Part shown: in pieces, positions 21,551 to 33,225 of the stretch | Layout of the letters: the number at the start of each line of letters is the position of its first letter | Position numbering within the stretch: position 1 is the first letter of the stretch | Assembly: GCA_015680685.1 (NCBI GenBank) | Contig: MNCI01021515.1 | Span: forward strand, 265,234-304,696 | Direction: 5' to 3' | DNA from: Gnetum montanum | Lineage: Eukaryota; Streptophyta; Gnetopsida; Gnetales; Gnetaceae | DNA: 39,463 nt | Position numbers and translations under genes: made by a program | The notes under the pieces: model-generated | What the model was told of the DNA's origin: nothing | The model's input: only the letters and a program-made list of their open reading frames with translations | The model's database searches: none

Positions 21551-22478
21551 AAGGTCCCATAGAAGCTTTGAATTTGACCGAGCTATTTTCCATGAAAATG
21601 TAATTCTGCCACGTGAGCATTTATATTCCTCAAGAAAGGGAAAATGTTTGCTTGTATGACGTTAGTGTCAAGTAATTCTCCAGTCATATAACCAACTCTT
21701 GCCTAGATCACTAGCATCGTTCGTAACAACATTTGCTTATAGATTTTATAGAAGAAAACAATAGCAAGTAGAGATCTAAATAGAAATTTGCTTCCAAGCT
21801 TTTATTATTCACACTGATGAATACTCTAAGATACAAGCAAAAAGCAGATGAAGGATGCTTAGAGTAGGAATGTTAGAAATTCTTTGAAGGAACAATGTGC
21901 TTCACTTAAGATGTTTGTGATTTGATGCCTCTTAGCCTTTAGAACACATCCTATTTATACAAGAGGCTTAAGGCTTCGGGGTAACTGTAATACTTAGACT
22001 CCATTTTCTACTAGACTCTTTGACATGACAATAGTAACTTTAATAAAGTTACTTTACAAAAGTAAAGTACTATATAATAGGCAAATCTTTTTCATGCATC
22101 TCCTAGAGAGTCATAACTCCCATGTGAGCCAACCTCATCATCTAGTGGAGATGAGTCCTAGATGTTTGGATCTATGGGAGAAGAGGGCCCTCCACAAATA
22201 TAACATGAGCCAAAAAATGTTTCATATCTCCACATACCTTCCATACGTGGATCAAGGCAAGCCAGCTATAAGGTGCGTGGAAAAATTGAATGTAGGTCAC
22301 AATGATTATTGATGTCTTGCTAATTTGTTGTGTATACTTCATAATAGAAAGAAAGTTTGTAAGCTACATTCCAATTGAGGCATCTGAGATATAGAAAGTG
22401 ACAAAATAGGTCTTAGAAAATCTTTCGATATATTGGACTCTAGCTTGAAGATTACCATAAAACAGATAATCTCCGTTT
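21551..22478. other. Non-coding flank of element D
   Basis: No gene is recognised. The short open frames on either strand have no clear family. The right edge is the left insertion flank of element D, so it was once continuous with sequence now at 31987 onward. The minus strand close to the junction may therefore continue the pararetrovirus-like segment, but I could not identify a protein there. Confidence 0.45.
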
Positions 22479-22483
22479 GGCTT
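22479..22483. other. Left target-site duplication of element D (GGCTT)
   Basis: GGCTT directly precedes the left LTR. AGCTT directly follows the right LTR at 31982-31986. They match at four of five bases, and the G/A difference fits a transition after insertion. Confidence 0.65.
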
Positions 22484-23988
22484 TGTTGATGTGTAAATTT
22501 TGGACACATCAACACCCAAAAAACTCGTTTATGGAGACTACTGCCTAGGGAACCTCTCGTATGGGTACAAAAACCCAAGAATAGTCTTAGTTGGAGAAGG
22601 CTATGTGATGTTAAACGGTTAAATGACCTTGGATTAGGGTATTTCAAAGAAATAACAATTATTTGAGAAAATAAACCTTTCAAGATAATATAAAAGGATG
22701 AGCTACAATAGCTCCTGAAAATGAAATCTTACATAATTCAACTTTCATAAATAGATGGGGTTCTTAATGTTTGGTATGCAATAAAGATTCACATTCACAG
22801 TCACTTGAATATAAATAGAAGACTACATCAAAACTTAGCTTAAATGAGCACAACATCTAGTTGCTCTAGCTGAGCTAAGGCTACTTTTGTCGGTTGGTCT
22901 ACATGGGTTATCTTGTCATCGTTGGAGGAGGAGGAGGTGACTATAACAGTGGTAGTGGAGGTGGTAACTGTGATGGTGATGGTGGCACTGGCACCATTTG
23001 TTATCACCCATTGCCACTACTACCACTACTGCTGTCGGTTGTTGACGTTGTTGGCTCCTACCAGTTGCTTGTTGTCATTGCTAGCCACATGCTGCCTCTC
23101 ATCACTATCCTTGGCCCTCATCATTGTGCTGCTAGTTGCTAATGCTACTGGCTCCTATTGATTGCTACCGTTGTTGGTTGCCCGCCACCTCTCACTGCTA
23201 TTGTTGACCCACATCATTGCATTGCTCCACCCTAAGTGAGAGAGAAAGGAGAGAGATCCCTGCTATGGCTACTATTGCCACTCCTTTTATAGCACCTCCC
23301 TGCATTGATGCCTTTGAAAGCCCATGTCCGCACACGTCGATGAGTAACGTCCACTAGTTGGAAACCACCACACATTGATTGGTCTACCAAACATCAATTG
23401 TGCCTCTAATTTGATCTATTTTTGGTGTTTGTTCTCCCTCTAAGCGCTGTATTTTATATTGTTGCCACTTCTTCCCTTTTAAATTTACATATACTACTGA
23501 TGCCTTTGTTTTTGTTCAACATATTTTCCTCTACAAGAAGGCTCTTTAGATGCTCTAAATTCTAATGCTTGTTTCGTTTGCGGATTCATTTTCAGGAAGA
23601 TGCATCTGTAATTCCCATTTTTATCTCTCTAACATACGGCCATTGGAAAATGAAACTAGCATCACTTTGAAGTATTAACCATTTACAAGTTCATTCTCAT
23701 CCTAGACTCCCTATTCTACCTTTTTAAGATATGACAATCAATGAGTGAAAACAACATCACTTTCAAGTATCTGTTGACATTTGCAGATGGGAATTGGTAA
23801 ATTTGTATAGATGGCTAGCAATTTGTATAGGCCAGAAAAGAGGATGGGGAGCATGTTTAGTTCATGTTTGCTGAAAAATAAATGCCTATTACTAAAGATA
23901 GCAAACTTATAGGATTTTTAATTTTCACAGTATTAAAACTTATTTAAACATTATATCATGCTTAACATGGGAAGTTTTGGTGCTAACA
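22484..23988 (-). repeat. 3' LTR of element D (left copy)
   Basis: It begins TGTTGATGTGTAAATTTTGG and ends GGTGCTAACA on the plus strand. It aligns along its length with the right copy, including the GGAGGAGGAGG-rich stretch near 22923 and the GAGAGAGATCCCTGCT motif near 23250. Open frames at 22894-23161 lie in this low-complexity part and are not genes. Confidence 0.88.
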
Positions 23989-24012
23989 CTTAGCCCCCAA
24001 ACTAGAAATTGC
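23989..24012 (-). promoter_or_regulatory. Polypurine tract of element D
   Basis: On the minus strand TTTGGGGGCTAAG sits immediately before the 3' LTR start TGTTAGCACC, the expected place for the plus-strand primer. Confidence 0.6.
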
Positions 24013-24244
24013 ATGTAAGTGTAAGGAATAGCGAAACCATAGAAATTTTAAAAAGAGATGCAAAAAATAGAGGATTGAAAAAATCATAAAACACAGTCAA
24101 CTTAAAATTTAAAAGCAAACTATAATGAAATAAACATGATTAAAATAACCATATAATCAAGAGAGAATTAAATGTGGACCACCCTTGCTACACAATCTTA
24201 TTTAATTAAGATCAAAACATGTACTCTTTATAAATCATAACTTT

Positions 24245-24282
<38 letters not shown>

Positions 24283-25430
24283 ATAATTAAAGGATATAAT
24301 TAAGATCTCATTCTCAATCTTTTCACAAGGTAAAGTAAAACATGTGTGAACTATTTTGAGCATAAGACTTATGCCAAACTTAATCAAGAAGACAAGCTTA
24401 TCTTAAATCATAGCTAGCCACAACTTTTGGGTTTTTCCTTGGAACTTTTTTTTTTTTGACATTTAGAAAAGGAATGAGTGAAAAGGGATAAGGGAAAATT
24501 AGAAAAGTTAGGAAATGGGAAGGGAATATTTTCTTTTTTCTCTTTTTTTAAAGAATTTTTGGAAAATAGGTTTAAAAGGGGAATGGAGGCTAGGGTGAGC
24601 ATTGCTGCCAGACTCCATCACACTCAAGAACTTATTACACTACCAATGAACATGGTCCTCATTCTTTTCTTTTGTTGCTCTCTCTCTCTCTCTCGTAAAC
24701 TTTGCTCATGATGTACTTCATTCTTAAGGTAGGAATTCCAACACAGGTCTGGCCAATTAGCTGCATTGCTAAAGATCATGGTCCTTTCAAACCTTTTCCC
24801 ATGGTGAAATTCAACCCTCATGTATGTGCCTTTGATTACAATCTAGATGGCATCATAGTAGGTCTTCTAGGTGGCTAAGGGTTCTTAAGTGAAGATGAAC
24901 ACACTTCACCCTGTTGCTCATAGGATAGCCATGGATCATCACACTTGAGGGCTAGGGCTTGTAAGAAGGAAAATGACATTTTCCAAGGTCATGTAGTGAT
25001 TGTGGCTAACCATCTCAACTTCACATATCCTACACTCACATGATCATGATGATAACATGATAAGTTAGCATGAATCCCATCCTCCATAATCCAACACAAC
25101 TAATAAAACTAAAACCTTGAAATAGATGGGGAAGAATAATAACATTATTGAAATATATCATAGAAAGGGGATTTTATATAATAGTAATATGATATATATC
25201 ATATAAAGCATTATACTTGCATTATTTTCAAATGATGTTATGATGACCCAATGCCTAGTAACTCAAATGACAATAATGATTACTAAAATCATATGAAAAG
25301 CCCAAATCAAACCAAAGCCAATATGCTAAGAAAGAAATGATGGAAATGCAAAGAAAATATGCAAATGCAACTAAATACAAATGAAATGCATGGTGAAGGA
25401 GAAGAAAACATGCAACTAAGGATCTACTAG
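24013..25430 (-). other. 3' untranslated internal region of element D with microsatellites
   Basis: This stretch lies between the integrase end and the polypurine tract and has no recognisable protein. It includes an (AC)13 run at 24249-24274, which continues interrupted to 24283, and a (CT)8 run at 24678-24694. Short open frames near 24414-24821 are judged incidental. Confidence 0.55.
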
Positions 25431-25439
25431 GTGTTCACG

Positions 25440-26480
25440 TGGGGCACCTAAGTAGAAATGCTTTAGATGAAATGCATTAAAATTTCTATGTAATTTATAT
25501 CCTTGCAAATCAAAAATTTTGTAAACATTAGGGCTAATGACATCTATAACTTGGAATGGACCTAACCACATAGGAGAAAACTTAGTTTAAGGGCTGATTT
25601 GACCAGATGATCTACCTATCTTAAGGACCATGTCACGTACTTGAAACACTTCGGTTGCATATTTCTTATCAAACCATTTTTTAACAATTTTTTGATGAAT
25701 AAATAGATTTTCAATTACTTTGACCCTTTCAAGCTCTAAATTCCAAATATCATATGTATGTGATATTAAATGTTTGTAAATTGGTAAATAGTCTAAGAAA
25801 AATTGATATGTAGGGATTTGCAAATTTATTGGCAATGTTGGTTCTTGTCCATATACTGAATCATATGGTGTAGTTTTGATCAATTCTTTATAATGAATCC
25901 TATTTGCCCAGATTGCCCATTTTAATTATTCATGCCAAGTTCATGGGTTCTAGGCTATCATTTTCTTAATTCCATCCAATATAATTTTACTAAAGGACTT
26001 AGCCAAACCATTACCTTGTGGATAATATTCAGTTACAAACTTGATAATAACATTATGCTCTCTAGTCCAATTTTTAAACTCTATGGAGATGAAGATGAGT
26101 CTTTTGTCAAATACTAAAGTGTAAGGATACCCATATCTAGAGATTATATCATTTTCTAAGAAGTGAATGACTTCACTAGATGATGCAGTTTAGATGCTTT
26201 TTCTTCTAACCAATGCATGTAATAATCAGTGGTTGTTAAGATAAATTTGTGTAGGGTAGTAGATAGAGGATTAATCACTTCAATAAAATCTAAGGCCCAT
26301 TCTACAAATGGGCTAGTTTCTATTATAGGTTGTAAAGGGGTTGAACTCTTGAGATCCTTACCTTTGAACATTAGACATTGAACATAAGTTCTAACTAGGT
26401 TGTAAGCATCATTGATCATAGTGGATCAATAATAACCAACCCTCATGATTTTATGAACTAACAAATGATATCCTATATGT
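25440..26480 (-). pseudogene. Element D integrase, decayed
   Basis: Integrase inserts the reverse-transcribed DNA copy. On the minus strand the end of the zinc-binding region reads TYVQCLMFKG, with the first Cys of the C-x2-C pair apparently Tyr. Next come PFVEWALDFIEVINP and TTTDYYMHWLEE, holding the first catalytic Asp (about 26290-26210). LVFDKRLIF follows near 26090 with the second Asp. The third part, PQGNGLAKSFSK near 26010, has Lys where the catalytic Glu is expected. A long C-terminal piece (25883-25587) has the TTPYDSVYGQEPTLP motif. It ends in a GPFQVIDVISPNVYKI segment near 25550-25500, typical of gypsy integrase tails. Stops and the lost Glu exclude activity. Confidence 0.85.
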
Positions 26481-26494
26481 CCTTCATCATGGAG

Positions 26495-27660
26495 CTATTT
26501 TAAAGCATTGTTAGATTGTTCTTGGCTCAAGCACTTAACGTATATTCCTTGGAAATTCTTTCTAAATAGTTCACCACTAATTAGAGTAAATTTAGAACAT
26601 TTTGATACTAAAAGCTTTCTTTTATATTTAGTTAAATTTGAAGGAAAATGATGGAAGGTTATATAAAATTTAATATCATTATACCATGGATCATGCAATC
26701 GATTAGGATCAAATGGGATATCCTGTTTCTCATCAATGAATAATATGTGAAAAGGAATTAATTCTTTATCTTTGGGTGCATTGCAATTTTCTAAAGTTGA
26801 GGCTTTGGCAATTAGCTTGGCAAGACCAATTCCTCTAACTAACTTGGTTACCTTCCATTGAATAACCAAATCTTGTAACTTCATAATCCTTTTAGCTTTT
26901 TTTTTCACTAGGATCTTGTAATTTAGCTATAGCAATGGTGGTTGGATCAGGGACAATGACAAAAACCTTTGTGTTTAACAAATAGTAGTGAAATTTCTTT
27001 AAGGCTTTTATCATAGCATACAATTGCTTCTCTACAAGTGAGTATTTTAATTCTACATGCTTTAAAGATGTAGACATGAAAGCTATGGGTCTCTCACCTT
27101 GATCAACTCCATCTTGGGTTAAGATAGCAATGGCAGTAACATCACTAGAAAAAGCATATAAGAAGAAATTATTTTCATACCAAGGAGAAGCTAGGATAGA
27201 GGCATCTATAATGGCCTCTTTAATATCAAGGAAATTCTTCTTTCTTTTGTTTATCTAGTGCATATTACTATCTTTATTAAGCATCTCATTCAATGGTCTA
27301 ACCAATTCAGCATAGATAGGGATAAATTGTCTAAGAAAATTAATCTTTCCAAAGAAAGCCCTTAGATCAGTCTTAGATAAAGGGTAAGGTATTCTAAATT
27401 TCCCCGCTTGGGATCAATCGTAATTCCTTCTCTAGTTACTATATGACCAAGAAATTTAGAGCTTTGAAAAGCAAAGATGGATTTCTTTGCATTCAAAGTG
27501 ATGCCAAATCATCTACATCTTATAAAAATACTTCTAAGGTCTCTAAGGTGCAAATATGTGTGTGCAAAAAGGTTTATGCTAAAGTCTCACCTATATCATC
27601 ATTCATAAAACATTTGCCAAGTCCTAGCTTAATAACTTCAATAAAAAGATTGGTATTTTG
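26495..27660 (-). pseudogene. Element D RT C-terminal part and RNase H, decayed
   Basis: RT and RNase H copy element RNA into DNA and remove the RNA strand. On the minus strand the RT piece keeps FLGHIVTREGITIDP (about 27465-27415). Upstream of it, FMNDDI (near 27605) may be a remnant of the YxDD box. RNase H includes a recognisable YSLVEKQLYAMIKALKKFHYY stretch (about 27055-26980; adjacent residues shown as a motif). The 26908-26495 frame follows it as the RNase H to integrase linker. Only about 300 bases lie between the protease and the YxDD-like site, so most of the RT fingers and palm appear deleted. Several stops are present. Confidence 0.75.
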
Positions 27661-27869
27661 ATTTCCCAGAGATTTATTCTATTGATTGAAAGTTGTTACC
27701 ACTTGTTTATAAAAATATTCTCTTGGTATAATCATATAATTAGATCTTTCTTTTATAGGAATTGATAATTCTGGTCTAAAGAAGTCCCCAAACTTGTCTT
27801 CAAAATTCCTAGATAACGAGACACCATAAGTGGGTGACATATTGACTACTAAAATATTTGTATAGCATG

Positions 27870-28140
27870 TAAAAGTAGGATGTTATTTAAGTTGTACCTT
27901 TACTCCTTTTAATGATCCTACTACAAGTACATTAGATCCATTAAGTTGTATCACACTTCTCGCTTATGGTAGCATTTTTGCTTCTAATAGTTTACATACC
28001 TCAAGTGGCATGACGCTAATAGTTGCTCCAAAATCCATTAACCAATTATGAACATTCTTTCCTAAAATAACCAAAGATGTCATGAAAGGATATTGATCTT
28101 TTTTATTTAACATGGAATTACTTGCATTTTGTATTAATAA
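27870..28140 (-). pseudogene. Element D retropepsin-like protease, decayed
   Basis: The minus-strand motif NWLMDFGATISVMPLEVC (28040-27990) matches the active-site loop of plant gypsy proteases. The usual D-S/T-G-A reads D-F-G-A, with the nucleophile-side Ser/Thr lost. The following NVLVVGSLKGVKVQL stretch fits the rest of the domain. It sits between gag and RT, as expected. Confidence 0.75.
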
Positions 28141-28199
28141 CGCATTAGGACTTTCTACAAAATGAACTTGCCTTTTGATTGTTGGAGATGTTTCTTTAT

Positions 28200-29703
28200 T
28201 GGTTTAAGGTGTACAAACTATCTCTTGAATCACATCTTTCATTTCATTAAAATGTAGAAGATCATACATTGGAATGTTGGTTTTAACTCTTTTCAAATCC
28301 TCAACTAGGTCATAAGTCTTATGTTTATCTTTGGCTTCTTATTGAGATGGGGTTCTTCTAGGTATAGAAGGAGAGTCTAGTCATTGTGCAACATTTTCTT
28401 GGGATGGATTGGTTTGATTATTTGTGTTATTTTGACTAGGAACTCTTCTATTTGAAGGAGTATAAGGATTATTCCTAGTTTGTTATGGTGTGGTGTTCAT
28501 AACATTGTTAAGTCTATGATAGCTAGTGTTAGGTGGGTTGGGATCACTTAGCTTGACTTGTTCAAATGAGGAAACTTCTTCATTTTTTATTTCATGAGGT
28601 ATGCTCAAGGCCATAATTAGGGTTTTCCCATTTTGTTGACTTTGGGCATTGTCATCATATAATGTTAAAAATTGAGGACAAGTTTTTTTCATAATATTGC
28701 CTAGTGTTATGAAGATGACAATAATCATCATTTATTGATGTGCTCAATTTTTTGAATTGTATAGGAACTTTATTGTTATTTCCCTTCAATTCAACTACTT
28801 CATTGGAAAGCTTTTGAGGTGAAGTTAATATTTGTGTCATTTGGTTTTTTTTTGACAAGTAGACACATTATGATTATATATTCCATTTGGATCTATGATG
28901 GATTGGATCAAAGATTTCAATTGATCATCACTTAAACCGATATTTGGTGGTAAAAATGAAGAGGATGTGGGATCTAGAAAACAACTACATGTAGGTTGAG
29001 TCATTTGAAGGGGAGTGGGAATTTGGAACAAAGTATTATTTATTAGGAAAACTTGTGATGGTAAAGGGGTAGATTGTATAGGATTGCTAACATTCATCAT
29101 CCAAAATCAAATTTGAATGCTATTCATCAAGGTAATTTGTTCTAACTCAAAAGATTTAGCCATTGCTCTTTGTATTTACATTATGTTGGAATCAGATTTA
29201 ATGACATAGGAAAAAAATGGGTCAATAGTAGACAGGTAGAAATTAAGGATACCATTAGGTTATGGATGCATCTCATTCAACACATAAGAAAGTTGATGGA
29301 GGAATCTTAGATTGTAATCATAGATGTTTTTCCCAAGTAGTTTTCTTAGGCATGTGAGATTTCTTGATGCTAAAGAAAGGATAGTGAACTTATTGAATTA
29401 AAGTAGGAACTTATTTTTAAACTCTTGTCATGAGTTGATAGAGGCATCAAGGAACATCAAAAATCATTAGGTGCCTTTGCTCCAAAAAGTTGTCACAAAG
29501 ACCCTACATGCTATACCATTTTGGACAATGTTATGGATGTCTAGTAAAATTTCAAAACATTGTATATGTTGGTGGGCGACAGTAGTAGGGGTTGTGGGAT
29601 TGAAGAACAAATTTATGTTTTGAAGTGATTTCAAAATATCATGATAGTTTGTGAAGTTATAAGGGTTGCTCACCAAGGGAGCTGGGGGTTGATTTTCTGC
29701 CAT
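28200..29703 (-). pseudogene. Element D gag, decayed
   Basis: The first Met is at 29703 (MAENQPPAPLVSNPYNF), a typical plant gypsy gag start. The capsid region is split by several stops (29467 down to about 29100). A Pro/Ser-rich linker follows (29100-28837). A zinc-finger-like CHLHNTRQYYEKN motif lies at about 28720-28680; it keeps Cys and His, but the later residues are degenerate. An Asn/Pro-rich tail runs to about 28350. It lies 738 bases inside the 5' LTR boundary at 30441. Confidence 0.72.
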
Positions 29704-30440
29704 CCTACTTTGAATTCTCTTAGGGACAAATTTTGGAAAATGTGAGGCTCATTTTTTTCTTGAAGTAAAGTGATGGGTAGTTGGTCAATTAGGGGCAGGA
29801 ATAAATGATTCTTATTTGGATGATTTGTGGGAAGATTCACTCATAAAATGAAAAATTATAAAATACAAATGCAAAAATAAGACTATAAAACTAAGTAAAA
29901 CAAAAAAATATATTTAAACATCAATAATAATATTTTTTTATTAATTTTGACACAAAACTAAAATATGCTATATATTAAATTTTAAAAAAAGTAAATGTAG
30001 TAAATGGAAATATATAAGGTTGAAAGGAAAGTAAATTTAAACAAAATAATGTTATTAATGGGAACCACCTTACCAAAGTTAAGACTAAGATAAGGATCAC
30101 CCAAAATGTGAAATAAGAAATGTAGGTTTAGGAACCTGAAAATGAAACTGCAACAAGATGGAAAAAATAAAGGATTTGGAAGATTAAATTGAGAAATTTC
30201 TAATTAGAAATGGGGTTGGAAATGCAAATTTAGGGAATGATAATTTTTAGGAACTTAAGAATAGAAATTTTTATAAAAATAGAAAATAAAGGGTTTGGAG
30301 ATAGAAATTTTTTGAAGTTAAAACAAAGATTTTTAGCAGAAAAAGTCAACAAAACAGGTTTCAAAATTGAAACAGAAATAAAAGATGAAATAGGATCAGG
30401 AACAAGAAATGAAACATGTCCTCCTTTTAGTGCTAACAGG
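29704..30440 (-). other. Leader of element D between 5' LTR and gag
   Basis: An A-rich leader without coding potential. The bases directly inside the LTR on the minus strand read CCTGTTAGCACTAAAAGGAG. They do not match the usual plant primer-binding site TGGTATCAGAGC, so the primer is unknown or the boundary is rearranged. Confidence 0.55.
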
Positions 30441-31981
30441 TGTTGATGCATAAATTTTGGACACATTAACACCCAAAAAAACTCGTTTAGGGAGACTATT
30501 GCCTAGGGTGCCTTTTGTATGGATACGGAAACCCAAGAATACTCTTAGTTGGAGAGGTCTATGTGATGTTAAACAATCAAATGACCTTAGATTAGGGAAT
30601 TCTAAAAAAATAGCAATTATTTAAGAAAAGAAACCTTTCAAGATAATGTAAAAGGATGAGCTACAACAGCTGTTGAAAATGAAATCTTACATAATTCAAC
30701 TTTCATAAATAGATGGGGTTCTTAATGTCTAATGTGCAATAAAGATTCACATTCACAAGAATTTGAATATAAATGAAAGACTATAATGAAACTTAGCTCA
30801 AATGAGCACAACATCTAGTTGTTCTAGCTAAGCTAAGGATACCTTCATTGGCTAGCCTGCATGGGTTATCCCATCATCACAGGAGGAGGAGGAGGAGGTG
30901 ACTATGGTAGTGGCAGTGAAGGAGGTAATTATGATGGTGATGATGACACTGGCATCATTCACTATTGCTGCTACCATCTACTATCGCTAGTTGCTAATAC
31001 TACTAGCTCCTTCTAGTTGCTACCATTGTTGGTCACATGTTGCCTCTTGTTGTTGTCCTTGGCCCTTGTCATTGCACTATTAGTTGCTAACGCTACTAGC
31101 TCCTATCAGTTCTTTTCATTGCTAGTTGCTCATCACCTCTTATCACTGTCCTTGGCCCTCATCATTGTGTTGCTCCACCCTAAGCGAGAGAGAGAGAGGA
31201 GAGAGATCCCTGCTGTGGCTATTGCTGCTACTTCTTTTATAGTAGCTCCTTACACCAATGCCTTTGAAAGCCCATGTTCGCACGTTATCCATGTTCGTAT
31301 GTCTCCTACATCCACACATTGTCGATGAGTAATGTCCACCAAGTAGTAACCACCATGCATTGATTGCTCTATAGACATCAGTTGTGCCTCTGATTTGATC
31401 TATTTCTAGTTTTTGTTCTCCCTCTAAGCACTTTGTTTTATACCATCAATGCTTCTTCCTTTTTAAATTTTCATATGCTAGTGATGCCTTCATCTTTGTT
31501 TAGCATATTTACCTCTGTAAGAAGGCTCTGTAAATGCTCTGGATTCTAATGCTTGCTTCGTTATTGGATTCATTTTTAGGAAGACACATCTATAATTCTC
31601 ATTTTTATCTCTCCAACATATGGCCGGTGGAAAATGAAAACAACATCACTTTGAAGTATCAACAATTTATAAATTAATTATCAAACGGACACATCACAGA
31701 ATCCCCATTCTACCTTTTCAAGATATGACAATCGGTGAGTAAAAATGACATCACTTTCAAGTATTTCTTAACATTTGTAGACAGGAATTGGTAAATTTAT
31801 ATAGATGGCTAGTAATTTGTATAGGCTAGCAAAGGGGAGGGAAGCATGTTTGGTTCATGTTTGCTGAAGAATAAATGCCTATTGGTAAAGATAGCAGACT
31901 TATAGGGCTTTTCATTTTCATGATATTAAAACTTATTTAAACATGGCCCCATGCTTTACATGGGAGGTGTTGGCACCAATA
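30441..31981 (-). repeat. 5' LTR of element D (right copy)
   Basis: It begins TGTTGATGCATAAATTTTGG and ends GGCACCAATA on the plus strand, aligning with the left copy to its last base. The terminal CA reads TA here, a likely transition. AGCTT follows at 31982-31986. Confidence 0.88.
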
Positions 31982-31986
31982 AGCTT

Positions 31987-32400
31987 ATTGCATATGTTCT
32001 AGATAGGACGGATGATAGACAATAGTGGAATGGAAAATTGGTTCCACCATAACCAGAACATTTCATTAGGGAGTAGCCAAGGGTTTAATTCAATCTTATA
32101 AACATGAAATAGATTAGGTTGATAACAAATCCAATTAAATGTGTGTTTGGAAGGGAGAAAATATAGACAATGAAGTTCCACCTTTGTATATCCCCAAATA
32201 CACCGATTAGGATTTGGATCATCAAAACCTACTTCATAATCCATAACATATAGTTTAGAAGATTATGATGAATAGTGTAGATCCCAAGTGAACCAATCAT
32301 AGCTTTCTTGCCACTAAGTTTACAGGATTTTCTTGAAAGTGTTGCCATTTGAGTTTTACCATGGTTACAATAGCTAATATGTCAAGAGGATGGCAAAGTC
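31987..32400 (-). pseudogene. Unassigned ORF downstream of the pararetrovirus-like RNase H
   Basis: The minus-strand frame 32244-31999 reads MDYEVGFDDPNPNRCIWGY and later a Trp-rich stretch (EMFWLWWNQFSIP). It follows the RNase H fragment on the same strand and is cut by element D at 31981. It may be the downstream part of the same viral polyprotein. I do not recognise a domain, and it does not look like an integrase. Confidence 0.35.
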
Positions 32401-33225
32401 CATCCTTCCCTTATTAAAAGATTTGTACATAAAACACAAAATATGAAGAACTAAAAGAGTTGATACTCTCTTATTAAGAAGTTAGCTAGGCTATTAAGTT
32501 TACCATTAATATATTTTGTTGAGAAATCAAAATTAGCTAAGTATAATACCCATCTAATGAGCTTGGTGTGAGATACCTTGTTAAGAGCTTTACTAAAATC
32601 TTTATCAAAATATTTTAAATTACTTCATACTATGAAATGCATATTCTATATAAACAATTGAAAATTTTCAATGCCCCTAATGATTGCAAGTGATTCCTTA
32701 TAAGTACTATGATAATCCTTTTGGGCATCTATAAATTGTTTGGAGGCATATCTACATATATGAATTAAATTATCCTTTTGTCCTTTTAAGCTAGCACCCC
32801 ATAATTCACTAAAGCATCTATTTCTAGGATAATCTTACCGTCTATTAGTAACTGCAATCTTGGAATAGTACTACACTATTTTTTTATGTTGACAATAGTC
32901 TTAGTATGCTTTTATGTCCAAGGTGTAGGATTTTCTCATAATTTTTCATTCAATAGCTTCCAATCTCTAGTAAGATGCTTATAAAATCTAGACACATAAT
33001 TTACACAACCAAGAAATTCTTATAGTTCTGTTTTATCTCAGATTTCTTTTGGAAAATTCTTTATAGATTCTAATATATGGGATTGTAATGCGTTTGTGTC
33101 ATTATTTATATCTAACCCAAGGAAGTGAATGAAGCTTTAAGTAATTGTCATTGTATTTGGTAAGAGTACCAAACCATTCTCATCTACTAATGGCTTAAAT
33201 ATATGTAAATCAATGGATTTGACTA
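32400..33225 (-). pseudogene. Endogenous pararetrovirus-like (Caulimoviridae) RT-RNase H fragment, decayed
   Basis: In caulimovirids this polyprotein part copies pregenomic RNA to DNA. On the minus strand the fragment starts after the RT catalytic box, with SFIHFLGLDI (about 33135-33105) and EFLGCVNYVSRFYK (about 33020-32980), the thumb/connection region. It continues into RNase H with DYHSTYKESLAIIRG (about 32720-32680). It ends with KLIRWVLYLANFDFS and a LANFLIRE motif (about 32560-32470), which is closer to caulimovirid than to gypsy RNase H ends. Integrase does not follow, which supports a virus over a gypsy element. Stops (mainly TAG) and at least one frameshift break it. The 5' side is cut at about 33225 by an LTR fragment. 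A divergent gypsy RT remains possible. Confidence 0.62.

Larger units (their letters stand above)
22484..31981 (-). mobile_element. Element D: complete-length Ty3/gypsy LTR retrotransposon, minus strand
   Basis: Two direct repeats of 1505 and 1541 bp flank an internal region of about 6.45 kb. That region encodes, on the minus strand, gag, protease, a shortened RT, RNase H and integrase in the Ty3/gypsy order. LTR ends are TGTT...AACA in the left copy, and the flanking pentamers match at four of five bases. The LTRs differ at roughly one base in ten over their first 150 bases, judged by eye, so the insertion is old. All ORFs are broken. It has landed next to, or in, a pararetrovirus-like segment whose other part resumes at 31987. 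Confidence 0.88.

Noticed and set aside
22894-23161. Overlapping plus-strand ORFs of 82 residues
   Set aside because: They lie in the GGA/GGT-rich part of the element D LTR and have low-complexity translations (Val/Gly or Leu runs). The matching place in the other LTR does not keep the frame.
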